Assembly: GCF_017837635.1 (NCBI RefSeq)
Contig: NZ_JAGJRS010000034.1
Span: forward strand, 1-64,000
Source: Frateuria flava
Lineage (GTDB): Bacteria; Pseudomonadota; Gammaproteobacteria; Xanthomonadales; Rhodanobacteraceae
DNA length: 64,000 nt
Direction: 5' to 3'
Shown: piece by piece, positions 8,379 through 17,209 of the stretch
Layout: the number at the start of each line of letters is the position of its first letter
Numbering within the stretch: position 1 is the first letter of the stretch
Made by a program: the position numbers and the translations under genes
The notes under the pieces: generated by a model
Seen by the model: the letters and a program-made list of their open reading frames with translations, nothing else
What the model was told of the DNA's origin: nothing
Database searches by the model: none

Positions 8379-8936
8379 CTAGAACTTGACCGGGTCCATG
8401 ATCGCGTCGAGGTTGAGCCCGTCGCAGAGCTCCAGGAAATCGTCGCGCAAGGTGGCGAGATGGATCTGGGACGGGATGCCGATGGTGATCTGCGCCTGGA
8501 ACATCTGCGCGCCGGTCTGCATGGCCTGGTAGCGCATCGAGCTCAGCTGCTCGACGCGGATGTCGTGGCGGCTGAAGAATTCCACCACCTTCACCAGGAT
8601 GCCGGGGCGGTCGGCCGCCACCACTTCAACCAGGTAGGGCAGCAGCGATGCGTTCTGCTCGCGCGGGCCGGTACGGTAGTGCGACAGGCGCAGTTCCTCG
8701 TCGCGACCGAGCTTGGCCAGTGCGGTTTCCAGCTTCGCGATGGCGTCCCATGCACCTGCGGCGAGCATCAACACCGAGGTGTCGTTGCCGATCGTGGACA
8801 CGCGCGAGTCGGCCAGGCTGCAGCCGGCGTCGGCGATGCGCTTGGTCAGCGTGAGCAGTGGCGCGCGCGATGCCGGGGTGAGCGTATGGATCAACAGCTG
8901 GTTGTCGTTGCCGGCGCGCGCGGAGGGACGGTTCAA
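8379..8936 (-). CDS. gcvR: GcvR-like ACT-domain regulator
   Basis: A 185-residue protein with two ACT-type domains, related to GcvR, which binds glycine and controls the glycine cleavage operon through GcvA in E. coli. LTKRIADAGCSLADSRVSTI in the first half matches the GcvR pattern, and VVAADRPGILVKVVEFFSRH in the second half is a typical ACT ligand loop. Its place between dapA and bcp is the same as in E. coli. It is divergent from dapA. A GcvA partner is not in the window, so regulation of gcv here is inferred. Confidence 0.85.
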   Translation of the reverse strand: MNRPSARAGNDNQLLIHTLTPASRAPLLTLTKRIADAGCSLADSRVSTIGNDTSVLMLAAGAWDAIAKLETALAKLGRDEELRLSHYRTGPREQNASLLPYLVEVVAADRPGILVKVVEFFSRHDIRVEQLSSMRYQAMQTGAQMFQAQITIGIPSQIHLATLRDDFLELCDGLNLDAIMDPVKF

Positions 8937-9099
8937 GAGAGGTTACCTGTCAGGGGTTTTCCGCCATGCGGAACCCGATCAGCTTAGCTCAGGACATGGC
9001 AGAACATGCAGGGGCGCCAGATGGCTCGCAGGCTGTCCCTTCCCCTGCGCACGGGCCGCCGGTACCATCCGCTGCTTGCCTTCAAGCCGGGATCGCGTC

Positions 9100-9993
9100 T
9101 TGGACATTCGTGGAAGCATCTGCGCACTGGCGACACCGTTTGCCGCCGATGGCTCGATCGATCTGGCGGCCTTCGGGCGGCTGCTCGACTACCAGCTCGC
9201 CGGGGGCACCCAGGCGCTGGTGGTGGCCGGATCGACCGGCGAGGCGCACATGCTCCAGCACGACGAGTTCGACCGCTTGCTGGCCTTCGCCGTCGAGCGG
9301 GTTGCCGGCCGCGTGCCGGTCATCGCCGGCACCGGTGAGGCGGCCACTGCAAGCACCGTGGCGCAGACGCGCCGGGCCGCCGCGCTGGGGGCCGACGCGG
9401 CGCTGGTGGTCACACCCTATTACGTGCGTCCCACCCAGGAAGGGTTGCGCCGGCATTTCCTGGAAGTGGCCGAGCGCGGCGGCCTGCCGGTGCTGCTTTA
9501 CAACGTGCCTACGCGTACTGGCTGCGACCTGTTGCCGGAAACCGTGGCGCAGCTGCGCGACCATCCAGCCATTGTAGGCATCAAGGAAGCGGTCGCCAGC
9601 GACGAGCGCATCCACGCGCTTGCGGAACTTGCGCGCGCGGATTTCGTCTACCTGTCGGGCGACGACGGCACGGCGGGCAAGGCCATGCTGGCCGGCGCGG
9701 CCGGTACCGTTTCGGTGGTGGTCAATCTGGTGCCGCAGGCGTTCCGTGCGCTTTGCGATGCGGCCACGACGGGCGACCGCGAGGCAACCGGGCGCGCGCA
9801 CGACCGGCTCGATCCGCTGGTGCAGGCGCTCAATTGCGCGCCCAATCCGATCGCGGTGAAGGCCATGCTGCCGGCGCTCGGGTTTGGCTCCGCGCGGCCA
9901 CGGCTGCCGCTGGTCGAGCTGGCCGACGGTGCGGACCGCCGACGCCTGCACGAAGCGCTGTCCGCTCTGGCATCCTTGGTGGCCGCCGCCTGA
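9100..9993 (+). CDS. dapA: 4-hydroxy-tetrahydrodipicolinate synthase DapA
   Basis: Condenses pyruvate with aspartate semialdehyde, the first committed step of lysine and diaminopimelate synthesis; asd, which makes the substrate, is at 34321. The 297-residue TIM barrel has the Schiff-base Lys in AIVGIKEAV, the Tyr in VLLYNVPTRTGCD, and GSTGEAHML near the N-terminus. The family N-terminus (DIRGSICALATPF) begins at a TTG codon at 9100 with no in-frame ATG nearby, so TTG is taken as start; GGGA is about 7 bases upstream. The open frame continues upstream to 8713 in the region opposite gcvR. bamC follows after 41 bases. Confidence 0.95.
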   Translation: MDIRGSICALATPFAADGSIDLAAFGRLLDYQLAGGTQALVVAGSTGEAHMLQHDEFDRLLAFAVERVAGRVPVIAGTGEAATASTVAQTRRAAALGADAALVVTPYYVRPTQEGLRRHFLEVAERGGLPVLLYNVPTRTGCDLLPETVAQLRDHPAIVGIKEAVASDERIHALAELARADFVYLSGDDGTAGKAMLAGAAGTVSVVVNLVPQAFRALCDAATTGDREATGRAHDRLDPLVQALNCAPNPIAVKAMLPALGFGSARPRLPLVELADGADRRRLHEALSALASLVAAA

Positions 9994-10034
9994 TCTGCCG
10001 GCTGCCGCTTGATCCCTCTACGGAAAAACATTCC

Positions 10035-10613
10035 ATGAAGAAAAGTTCGCTCGTCGTCACCCTGCCGGCCCTGGTCCTGAGCGGCCTGCTGCTTTCCGGT
10101 TGCGGCATGCTCCGCTCGCACAAGGCCTGGGAGACGGCGCGTCAGGAATCGCCACTGGAAATCCCGCCGGGCCTGGATACGCCGCCGGCAAGCGATGCCC
10201 TGGTGATCCCGCCGCAGGGCGCGAACAATCCGACCTCCGCGGGCGTCACCGCTGACGTCGGTGGCGTCGGCGGCACGATCGCCGACGGCTTCGTGATGCC
10301 CGACAGTGCCGACAACGCCTATCGCCGGGTCGGCGAGGTGCTGGGTAGCGTGGGGCAGGTCACCGCGAAGGACGATGCCTCGCACACGTACACGGTGAAC
10401 GTGACCGCCGGTCCGGCCAAGAAGCGTGGCTTTTTCAGCCGCCTGTTCCATCGCAACGGCAAGGGTGACGCCGCCACGGCCGGCAAGGCCTCCCGCCAGG
10501 TTCAGGTGAGCGTCACCGCCAGCGGTGGCAACGCCAGCGAAGTGCGCGCGCAGGGGCAGGCCGCCGCTGTGGCGAAGGTGGTCGATACGTTGAAGGCGAA
10601 GCTCGGCGGTTGA
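10035..10613 (+). CDS. bamC: BamC-like outer membrane lipoprotein
   Basis: A 192-residue lipoprotein with lipobox LLLSGC at about residues 17-22 and a downstream segment SPLEIPPGLDTPP that matches the N-terminal region of BamC, which contacts BamD in the beta-barrel assembly machine. It follows dapA as in E. coli. It is much shorter than E. coli BamC (about 344 residues) and seems to retain one helix-grip-type domain (VMPDSADNAYRRVGEVLGSV). A strong terminator follows, so dapA-bamC is probably one operon. Confidence 0.8.
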   Translation: MKKSSLVVTLPALVLSGLLLSGCGMLRSHKAWETARQESPLEIPPGLDTPPASDALVIPPQGANNPTSAGVTADVGGVGGTIADGFVMPDSADNAYRRVGEVLGSVGQVTAKDDASHTYTVNVTAGPAKKRGFFSRLFHRNGKGDAATAGKASRQVQVSVTASGGNASEVRAQGQAAAVAKVVDTLKAKLGG

Positions 10614-10637
10614 TTCCGGTCGTACAGCGACACCGAA

Positions 10638-10666
10638 ACGCCGCCCTCGGGCGGCGTTTTGCGTTT
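10638..10666 (+). terminator. rho-independent terminator of dapA-bamC
   Basis: ACGCCGCC (10638-10645), loop CTCG, GGCGGCGT (10650-10657), then TTTGCGTTT. It starts 25 bases after the bamC stop. Confidence 0.9.
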
Positions 10667-10906
10667 GGGGACGTGAGGCAAACCCCCGCCCCCAAGACGT
10701 CGGCACTACGCGCCTGCGCTCAGCGAGCGAGTGCTTCGGCTTCAAGACTGCGTGCCTACGCTCGGGCGAGCCGGACCGGAGCCTCGCGCAACGGACTTTG
10801 GATTTCGGCGCTGCACGACCCCGCGGCGGGCGGGACAGGCGGTCGCGCCTGGCAGATTCACGTTGCGCGGGATCCGAGGGCGACGTCGAAGCGCCCCGGC
10901 GGCACC

Positions 10907-10933
10907 AACAAAAACGCCGCCCTGAGGCGGCGT
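10907..10933 (-). terminator. rho-independent terminator of fdxA
   Basis: On the minus strand ACGCCGCC (10933-10926), loop TCAG, GGCGGCGT (10921-10914), then TTTTGTT. It begins about 20 bases past the fdxA stop. Confidence 0.88.
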
Positions 10934-10953
10934 CACGTGAACGGGCAGTTGGC

Positions 10954-11277
10954 TCAGCGTTCCAGCAGCTTGAGCTTGTCCGGCTTGCCCTCCCATTCCT
11001 TGGCGTCGGGCAGACCGTCCTTGCGCTCGGTGATCACCGGCCAGTCGCGCGACAGCTCGGCATTGATCGCCACGAACTGCTCCTGCCCGGCCGGCACGTC
11101 GTCCTCCGGGTAGATCGCATTGATCGGACACTCCGGCTCGCACAGGGTGCAGTCGATGCACTCGTCCGGATTGATCACCAGGAAATTCGGGCCTTCGTGG
11201 AAGGCATCGACCGGACAGACCTCGACGCAATCGGTGTACTTGCACTTGATGCAGTTGTCGGTAACGACAAAGGTCAT
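10954..11277 (-). CDS. fdxA: ferredoxin FdxA (7Fe type)
   Basis: Small cytoplasmic electron carrier of 107 residues. The N-terminal half carries [14 protein letters not shown] and [12 protein letters not shown], the cysteine pattern of bacterial seven-iron ferredoxins with one [3Fe-4S] and one [4Fe-4S] cluster. The start at 11277 (MTFVVTDNC) is the conserved N-terminus; the open frame continues upstream without family similarity. The C-terminal charged tail ending DKLKLLER is usual for proteobacterial FdxA. Confidence 0.95.
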   Translation of the reverse strand: MTFVVTDNCIKCKYTDCVEVCPVDAFHEGPNFLVINPDECIDCTLCEPECPINAIYPEDDVPAGQEQFVAINAELSRDWPVITERKDGLPDAKEWEGKPDKLKLLER

Positions 11278-11464
11278 GGGCGGCTTCGCGTCGGCTGTGG
11301 AGAACTGCGCCTGCCGGCCCTGCACGAAAACGACGGCCGGAGCGCTGCTCCTTATGAAGAGTGCGGCCATGGACGGCCGCTTCTAGTGTAGCCGACAGCC
11401 AACGACCATGGGGTCAGCGAGGCCTTTCCAGACAGCGGCAATCATGGACGATTGCAAAAGCAAA

Positions 11465-11540
11465 TGGCGCTCCCTACGAGGTTCGAACTCGTGTTCCCGC
11501 CTTGAGAGGGCGGTGTCCTAGGCCACTAGACGAAGGGAGC
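11465..11540 (-). tRNA. tRNA-Glu (anticodon CTC)
   Basis: The 76-base minus-strand gene begins GCTCCCTTCGTCTAGTGGCC. It has acceptor arms GCTCCCT/AGGGAGC, an anticodon stem CCGCC/GGCGG around loop CTCTCAA (anticodon CTC), TTCGAAC in the T loop, discriminator G and an encoded CCA. The body closely follows gammaproteobacterial tRNA-Glu. The cognate synthetase gene gltX is in the same window at 46145. Confidence 0.95.
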
Positions 11541-11722
11541 GCAGAGCTGCGAGGCGCGCTAGTATAGCGGAATTGTTTCGCCCGGCAATGCCTCGTGAAG
11601 AGTTCTTCGCGCGCCGTCCGGAACAGCCGCGCCGGCCCCCGAAGCCGCCGCGCGGACGGACCGCAGCGCGTTGCGCGGCGATTTGTGTATCGGCGCCGTG
11701 CGCCGCCAAGGACCCAGACCGC

Positions 11723-13063
11723 TTGAACCCAGAAGCAAGGACTTCCGTCACGCCCGTGCCCGCGATCGTTCCCCGCGAGCAGCACGTGATTTCCCGCAAG
11801 AACATCAGCAAGGCCGCGTTGCGCGTGCTCTACAGGTTGCACGACGCCGGCTATGACGCTTTCCTGGTTGGCGGCGCCGTGCGCGACCTGCTGCTGGGTG
11901 GCCATCCGAAGGATTTCGACGTGGCCACCAATGCCACGCCGGACGAGGTAAAGAAACTCTTCCGCAACTGCCGCCTGATCGGTCGCCGGTTCCGCCTGGC
12001 GCACGTGGTGTTCGGGCCGGAAATCATCGAAGTGGCCACCTTTCGCGGCACCGGCGAGGACGATGCCTCCGAAGGCGATCGCCACATCGTCGACGGCCTG
12101 ATCGTGCGCGACAACGTGTGGGGCTCGATCGAGGAGGACGCGGTGCGCCGCGACTTCCGCGTCAACGCGCTGTACTACGACATCAGCGACTTCTCGGTGC
12201 GCGACTACGTCGGCGGCATGCAGGATCTGCAGAACCGCGTGCTGGACCTGATCGGCGACCCGGCCACGCGTTACCGCGAGGACCCGGTGCGCATGCTGCG
12301 CGCCGCGAGGTTGGCGGCCAAGCTCGGTTTCACCATCGATCCGAAGGCGTCCGCGCCGTTCGAGGAGCTGGGCCCGCTGCTGTGCGACGCGGCGCCGGCG
12401 CGCCTGTTCGACGAGTCGCTCAAGATGTTCCTGGCCGGCAACGGCTTGAAGAGCTTCCGCATGCTGGAAAAGTGCGGCCTGCTGAAATTCCTGTTTCCGG
12501 CCACCGCACGCGCGCTCAAGCGGGGCGATGAGGCGCTGCGTTCGCTGATCGAGCAGGGCCTGGCGAACACCGACCAGCGCATTGCCGAAGGCAAGTCGGT
12601 GACACCGGCGTTCCTGTTCGCGGTGTTGCTGTGGGGCGAAGTGCGCGACCTTGCGCACGCCTGGATGGCCAAGGGCGCCGATGACAGTGAAGCCTGGTCG
12701 CGTGCCGCCGCGCAGGTGGTTGGCGAGCAGTGCCAGCGTGTGGCGATCCCGCGCCGTTTCACCCTCACCATGGAAGAGATCTGGTCGCTGCAGCCGCGCT
12801 TCGAGCAGATCCACCGCAAGCGCGTGTTCAGGCTGATGGCGCACCCGCGCTTCCGGGCTGCGTTCGACTTCCTGCTGTTGCGTGCGCCCGAATCGCCCGC
12901 GCTGCGGGAACTGGGCCAATGGTGGGCGCACGCGCAGCAGTTGCCGCAGGACATGCTGGCGGCGGCGTTGCCGGCCGGCACGGGTACGCCTGCCGGTGTG
13001 CCCGGGACGGCGCCGCGCAAGCGTCGGCGGCGCAAGCCGTCGGGCAAGTCGGGCTCGGCCTGA
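11723..13063 (+). CDS. pcnB: poly(A) polymerase I PcnB
   Basis: Adds poly(A) tails to RNA 3' ends and so promotes RNA decay. The class II nucleotidyltransferase head has LVGGAVRDLLLGG and the DFDVATNATP metal-binding acids; LIGRRFRLAHVVFG is the signature that separates poly(A) polymerases from CCA-adding enzymes. The C-terminus is basic (RKRRRRKPSGKSG). Similarity to E. coli PcnB begins near PVPAIVPREQHVISRK. A TTG at 11723 with AAGGA ten bases upstream is the preferred start (446 residues); the frame is open back to 11573, with an ATG at 11588. folK follows after 10 bases. Confidence 0.95.
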   Translation: MNPEARTSVTPVPAIVPREQHVISRKNISKAALRVLYRLHDAGYDAFLVGGAVRDLLLGGHPKDFDVATNATPDEVKKLFRNCRLIGRRFRLAHVVFGPEIIEVATFRGTGEDDASEGDRHIVDGLIVRDNVWGSIEEDAVRRDFRVNALYYDISDFSVRDYVGGMQDLQNRVLDLIGDPATRYREDPVRMLRAARLAAKLGFTIDPKASAPFEELGPLLCDAAPARLFDESLKMFLAGNGLKSFRMLEKCGLLKFLFPATARALKRGDEALRSLIEQGLANTDQRIAEGKSVTPAFLFAVLLWGEVRDLAHAWMAKGADDSEAWSRAAAQVVGEQCQRVAIPRRFTLTMEEIWSLQPRFEQIHRKRVFRLMAHPRFRAAFDFLLLRAPESPALRELGQWWAHAQQLPQDMLAAALPAGTGTPAGVPGTAPRKRRRRKPSGKSGSA

Positions 13064-13073
13064 TCCGACGCGC

Positions 13074-13556
13074 ATGACGCGGGCCTTCATCGCGCTCGGC
13101 GGCAACCTGGGCGACACGCACGCCACCTTGCGCAAGGCGCTCGATGCGCTGGATGCGCTGCCGCGCACGCGCCTGGTGGCGCACTCGCGTTTCTACCGTA
13201 CACCGCCGTGGGGGCTGCACGAGCAACCCGCATTCCTCAACGCCGCAGCGGAGCTGGACACGGGACTGGCGCCGCACGCGCTGCTCGATGCCCTGCTTGA
13301 GATCGAACGCGGCGCCGGCCGCGTGCGCGATGGCGAGCGTTGGGGGCCGCGTACGCTGGACCTGGACCTGTTGTACATGGGCGGCGTGGTGCTCGACGAC
13401 GAGCGTCTGACCCTGCCGCATCCCCGGATCGCCGAACGGGCCTTCGTGCTGCTGCCGTTGGCCGATCTGGCGCCCGACCTGGAATTGCCCGGGCAGGGCA
13501 GGGTGGACGCATTGCTGGCCGCCGTCGACGCGTCCGGCTGCACGGTCGACCCATAG
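13074..13556 (+). CDS. folK: HPPK, 2-amino-4-hydroxy-6-hydroxymethyldihydropteridine pyrophosphokinase
   Basis: Transfers pyrophosphate from ATP to the pterin alcohol in folate synthesis. The 160-residue protein shows AFIALGGNLGDTHATL at the N-terminus, YRTPPWG, QPAFLNAAAEL, and the signature RWGPRTLDLDLLYMG with the two magnesium-binding Asp residues, then LPHPRIAERAFVLLPLADL. It starts 10 bases after the pcnB stop, so pcnB-folK is likely one operon, as in many proteobacteria. Confidence 0.96.
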   Translation: MTRAFIALGGNLGDTHATLRKALDALDALPRTRLVAHSRFYRTPPWGLHEQPAFLNAAAELDTGLAPHALLDALLEIERGAGRVRDGERWGPRTLDLDLLYMGGVVLDDERLTLPHPRIAERAFVLLPLADLAPDLELPGQGRVDALLAAVDASGCTVDP

Positions 13557-13719
13557 GATGGCCTGGATCCCGTCCTTTCACAGGGGAAAGCCCTCCTGCG
13601 GGATTGGAACGGCCCTGCTGGCCGGCTGAAGCACCATCCTGCCGTTTCCGGTGCCCGTGCTTGGCCTGCCGGGCCGGGGGCCGGATAATCGCCTGCTCGC
13701 CCACCCCCAAGGAACTGCC

Positions 13720-14550
13720 GTGTACGTGGACAACGCCAGCGTTCCCGCTCGCAAGCCGGTGACCGTGCCGGGCCTGCGCGCGATGAAGGCGCAGGGACGC
13801 AGGATCGTGATGCTGACCGCCTACGACGCCAGTTTCGCCTGGCAGATCGAAGCTGCGGGCGTGGACGTGGCGCTGGTCGGCGATTCGCTGGGCATGGTGG
13901 TGCAGGGGCACCGCAGTACGTTGCCGGTGACGCTCGATGAGATCGCCTATCACACCCGTGCGGTGGCGCGTGGCTTGCAGTCCACCCTGTTGATTGCCGA
14001 CCTGCCGTTCATGGCCGACCGCGACGTGGCGCATACGCTGGAAGCCGCCGCACGTCTGGTTGGCGAGGCCGGCGCGGCAGCGGTAAAGATCGAAGGTGCG
14101 GCGCCGCATATCCTCGATGCCATCGCCACGCTTGGCGCGCGCGCCGTTCCGGTGTGCGCGCACCTGGGCCTGACGCCACAGTCGGTGCACAAGTTCGGTG
14201 GCTTCCGCATCCAGGGACGCGAGCAGGAGGCCGCCGACCGCGTGCTCGCCGAGGCACTCGCCGTGCAATCGGCCGGCGCCGACCTGCTGGTGCTGGAAGG
14301 CGTGCCCAGCGCGCTGGGTGAGCGGATCACCCGCGCCGTGGAGATTCCGGTCATCGGCATCGGCGCCGGTCCGCACTGCGACGGCCAGGTGCTGGTGATC
14401 TACGACATGCTCGGCATCACGCCGGGCAAGCGACCCAAGTTCAGCAAGGATTTCCTCGCCGGCCGCAATTCTGTGGCCGACGCCATCGCGGCCTTCGCGG
14501 CAGATGTGCGCAGCGGCGCCTTTCCGGCGCCGGAACACTGCTTCGATTGA
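13720..14550 (+). CDS. panB: 3-methyl-2-oxobutanoate hydroxymethyltransferase
   Basis: First step of pantothenate synthesis: makes ketopantoate from alpha-ketoisovalerate and methylene-tetrahydrofolate. The 276-residue TIM barrel has MLTAYDASFAWQIEAAGVD, VGDSLGMVVQGH (metal-binding Asp), AAAVKIEGA and VIGIGAGPHCDGQVLV. GTG at 13720 is the start, with AAGGA six bases before it. panC begins 20 bases after the stop. A 163-base gap separates it from folK. Confidence 0.96.
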   Translation: MYVDNASVPARKPVTVPGLRAMKAQGRRIVMLTAYDASFAWQIEAAGVDVALVGDSLGMVVQGHRSTLPVTLDEIAYHTRAVARGLQSTLLIADLPFMADRDVAHTLEAAARLVGEAGAAAVKIEGAAPHILDAIATLGARAVPVCAHLGLTPQSVHKFGGFRIQGREQEAADRVLAEALAVQSAGADLLVLEGVPSALGERITRAVEIPVIGIGAGPHCDGQVLVIYDMLGITPGKRPKFSKDFLAGRNSVADAIAAFAADVRSGAFPAPEHCFD

Positions 14551-14570
14551 TCCTTTCGGGAGCGCACGCC

Positions 14571-15416
14571 ATGCAGACAGTGCAAGACGCCGCCGGTTTG
14601 CGCGCGACCATCCGCGGCTGGCGGGGCCAGAGCCAGACCGTGGGCTTCGTGCCCACCATGGGCAACCTGCACGAGGGTCACCATTCGCTGATCAAGCTGG
14701 CGCGGGCCCGTGCCGATCGCGTGGTGGCAAGCGTGTTCGTCAACCCGACCCAGTTCGGCCCCGGCGAGGATTTCGAGCGCTACCCGCGCACCCTGGCGCA
14801 GGACCAGGCCGGCCTGGCCGAGATCGAGTGCGACCTGCTGTTTGCGCCGGACGTGGCCACCATCTACCCGTTTGGTGCGGAACAAAGCGTGCGCGTGCAC
14901 GTAACCGGCATCACCGACACCCTGGAAGGGGCGCACCGGCCTGGCCATTTCGATGGCGTGGCCACGGTCGTGTGCAAGCTGTTCAACCTGGTGCAACCGG
15001 ACGTGGCCGTGTTCGGCCAGAAGGATTTCCAGCAGCTGAAGGTGATCGAACGGATGGTGCGCGACCTGGCGTTGCCGCTGAAGGTGGTGGGCGCGTCCAC
15101 GTTGCGTGCGGATGACGGCCTGGCGCTCAGCTCGCGCAACCAGTACCTGTCCGCGGACGAGCGCGCGCTGGCACCGCAGATCCACCAGACCCTGCTGAAA
15201 ATGCGCGAGCTGCTGGAGAAGGGCCACGCGCGCAAGGTGATCGAGCAGGTCGCCGCCTCGACGCTGGAGCGTGCGGGGTTTGCTCCGGACTACGCGGTCA
15301 TCCGTCGCGCCGAGGATCTTTCCGAACCGGGCGACGACGAGCGGCAGGGCCTGGTGGCGCTCATCGCAGCGCGCCTCGGCAACACGCGGCTGATCGACAA
15401 CCTGCCGTTCGATTGA
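14571..15416 (+). CDS. panC: pantothenate synthetase
   Basis: ATP-dependent ligation of pantoate and beta-alanine. The 281-residue protein has a nucleotidyl-transferase HxGH motif in FVPTMGNLHEGHHSLI, FVNPTQFGPGEDF, GVATVVCKLFNLVQPDVAVF, FGQKDFQQL and the KMSKS-like ALSSRNQYL. The ATG at 14571 (MQTVQDAAGL) is preferred to one 8 codons upstream because GGGAG lies just before it. panD, often third in this operon, does not follow; the next gene is on the other strand. Confidence 0.96.
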   Translation: MQTVQDAAGLRATIRGWRGQSQTVGFVPTMGNLHEGHHSLIKLARARADRVVASVFVNPTQFGPGEDFERYPRTLAQDQAGLAEIECDLLFAPDVATIYPFGAEQSVRVHVTGITDTLEGAHRPGHFDGVATVVCKLFNLVQPDVAVFGQKDFQQLKVIERMVRDLALPLKVVGASTLRADDGLALSSRNQYLSADERALAPQIHQTLLKMRELLEKGHARKVIEQVAASTLERAGFAPDYAVIRRAEDLSEPGDDERQGLVALIAARLGNTRLIDNLPFD

Positions 15417-15430
15417 GATGCGACGTCACG

Positions 15431-15502
15431 TGTAGGGGCGCTTGCGGGCGATGCTCTTCGCGTGGGCGAGACAAGCGGATCGCCCACAAGCGGGCTCCTA
15501 CG
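15431..15502. repeat. extragenic palindrome pair, family C
   Basis: TGTAGGGGCGCTTGCGGGCGAT at 15431-15452 faces ATCGCCCACAAGCGGGCTCCTACG at 15479-15502 as an imperfect inverted repeat with 26 bases between. It fills the gap between convergent panC and the DUF2147 gene. A perfect copy is at 63385-63450. Confidence 0.75.
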
Positions 15503-15509
15503 TTACGGC

Positions 15510-15956
15510 TTACTCCTGCCGTTCCCACACCTGGCTGCGGCCGAGCAGAGCAAAGCCGATGTAGCCGTGCACGTCGAGCTTCTGGCCGCCGTCGAGCATG
15601 CTGAGCTTGACCTTGTAGGTCTTGCCGTTGTGCGGGTCGAGGATCTTGCCGCCGTCCCATTTGTCACCGTCGCGCGTGACGCCCCACATGATCACCATGC
15701 CTTCGACCGGCTTGTCCTTGCGCTCGCCTTCGCACTTGCGGCAGGTCGGGTTCGGGCCCTCGTCCGACTGCAGCACCTTGAGCACCCTGGCCTGCAGCTC
15801 ACCGTTCTGTTCGGTGATTTCCACGATGGATTTGGCCTTGCCCGTTTGGTCGTCGATCGTTTTCCAGGTGCCGACCGGGGTGTCGTTGGCGGCGTAGACG
15901 GCGGCACTGCCGAACAGTAGGCCGGCGGCCAGCGCCAGACGGAACAGTTGCTTCAT
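15510..15956 (-). CDS. DUF2147 family exported protein
   Basis: 148 residues with a Sec signal peptide (KQLFRLALAAGLLFGSAAVYA, cleavage after AYA-type site near 23). The mature part matches DUF2147: GTWKTIDDQTGKAKSIVEI, a pair of Cys in CRKCEGERKDKPVEG, WDGGKILDPHNGKTYKVKL, and YIGFALLGRSQVWER at the C-terminus. Family function is not established. It is likely periplasmic. Confidence 0.88.
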   Translation of the reverse strand: MKQLFRLALAAGLLFGSAAVYAANDTPVGTWKTIDDQTGKAKSIVEITEQNGELQARVLKVLQSDEGPNPTCRKCEGERKDKPVEGMVIMWGVTRDGDKWDGGKILDPHNGKTYKVKLSMLDGGQKLDVHGYIGFALLGRSQVWERQE

Positions 15957-16114
15957 GGTTGCCCTCCTGTACGAAAGCGTACGGTGCGCAGACTGGCGAG
16001 CCGCCGCGGGGCCGTCAAGCTGCGTTGCGCAACGCCTGTCGGCTGACCTGCATCAGCCGGGGCAGGGCCCGCGGCTGGCATAATGGGCGGCCTGCGAATC
16101 CTAGAAGTTTTCCC

Positions 16115-17209
16115 ATGAGCGAAGTGAACGAGGTGCGCGTGCGCCAGTTGCTGGTCGACCTGGTCGACCCCCATACCGGCGCACCCCTGGCCGATGCGGT
16201 GCGGGCGGTGGGCGTCGATGGTACGCGGGTGTCGGTGGACATCCAGCTGGGCTATCCGGCCGCCTCCGTGGCCGACGAGCTGGCCGCGCGCGTGCGCCAC
16301 GCGCTGGAAGCCGACCCGGCGATCGACGCGGCCAGCGTGTCGATCGCCAGTCGCATCCACCCGCACAAGGTTCAGGGCGTGCTGGCGCCACTGGCGAACA
16401 TCAAGAACATCATCGTGGTCGCCTCCGGCAAGGGCGGCGTGGGCAAATCGACGGTGTCGGCGAACCTCGCGCTGGCGCTCAAGGCCGAGGGCGCGCGAGT
16501 CGGCGTGCTGGACGCGGACATCTATGGCCCCAGCCAGCCGCGCATGCTCGGCATCGAAGGCAAGCCGCAGTCGCCCGACGGCAAGAGCATCACGCCGATG
16601 GAAGCCCATGGCTTGCAGGCGATGTCGATCGGCTTCCTGGTCGATCCGGAGACCCCGATGATCTGGCGTGGCCCGATGGTCACCCAGGCGATGATGCAGC
16701 TGCTCAACGACACCCGCTGGGACATGCTCGACTACCTGGTGATCGACCTTCCCCCCGGTACCGGCGACATCCAGCTCACGCTCTCGCAGAAGGTGCCGGT
16801 CGCCGGTGCGGTGATCGTCACCACGCCGCAGGACATCGCGCTGCTCGACGCGATCAAGGCGCTGAAGATGTTCGAGAAGGTCGAGGTGCCGGTACTGGGC
16901 CTGGTCGAGAACATGGCCACTCACGTGTGCTCCAACTGTGGTCATGAGGAGCACATCTTCGGTGCCGGGGGTGGCGCGCGCATGGCCGAGCAGTACGCCG
17001 TGCCGTACCTGGGCTCGCTGCCGCTGGACATCCGCATCCGGGAACAGGCCGACGGCGGCACGCCCACGGTCGCGGCCATGCCCGAGTCGGACCTCGCCGC
17101 ACGCTATCGGGAGATCGCGCGCAACGCCGCCGGCCGGCTATCGCGCCAGCCGCGCAACAAATCGTTGGGGCTGGGCAAGATCGTGGTGCAGAACGCCCCT
17201 TCGGCATGA
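16115..17209 (+). CDS. mrp: Mrp/ApbC iron-sulfur cluster carrier P-loop ATPase
   Basis: Carries and transfers [4Fe-4S] clusters in the cytoplasm. The 364-residue protein has an N-terminal MIP18-like (DUF59) domain (about 1-90) and a ParA/MinD-type ATPase domain with deviant Walker A VASGKGGVGKST, DADIYGPSQPRML, WDMLDYLVIDLPPGTGD, and the cluster-binding CxxC in THVCSNCGHEEHIFG. ATG at 16115. Its stop overlaps the next gene start by four bases, so the two are probably translated together. Confidence 0.95.
   Translation: MSEVNEVRVRQLLVDLVDPHTGAPLADAVRAVGVDGTRVSVDIQLGYPAASVADELAARVRHALEADPAIDAASVSIASRIHPHKVQGVLAPLANIKNIIVVASGKGGVGKSTVSANLALALKAEGARVGVLDADIYGPSQPRMLGIEGKPQSPDGKSITPMEAHGLQAMSIGFLVDPETPMIWRGPMVTQAMMQLLNDTRWDMLDYLVIDLPPGTGDIQLTLSQKVPVAGAVIVTTPQDIALLDAIKALKMFEKVEVPVLGLVENMATHVCSNCGHEEHIFGAGGGARMAEQYAVPYLGSLPLDIRIREQADGGTPTVAAMPESDLAARYREIARNAAGRLSRQPRNKSLGLGKIVVQNAPSA

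Larger units (their letters stand above)
10614..10953. other. gene-free gap between bamC and fdxA terminators
   Basis: This 340-base gap between convergent genes is bounded by two terminators with nearly the same stem (10638-10666 for bamC, 10907-10933 for fdxA). The roughly 240 bases between them contain no supported gene. Confidence 0.5.

Noticed and set aside
8937-9099. Lysine riboswitch upstream of dapA
   Set aside because: The 163-base leader is GC-rich and shows none of the conserved helices that I know for the lysine riboswitch.
11465-11540. tRNA-Glu as an integration site with an adjacent island
   Set aside because: No integrase or tRNA-end duplication was found near it, and the flanks are housekeeping genes.
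11474-13168. 564-codon open frame opposite pcnB that covers the tRNA-Glu
   Set aside because: Overlaps a tRNA and pcnB; no motifs.
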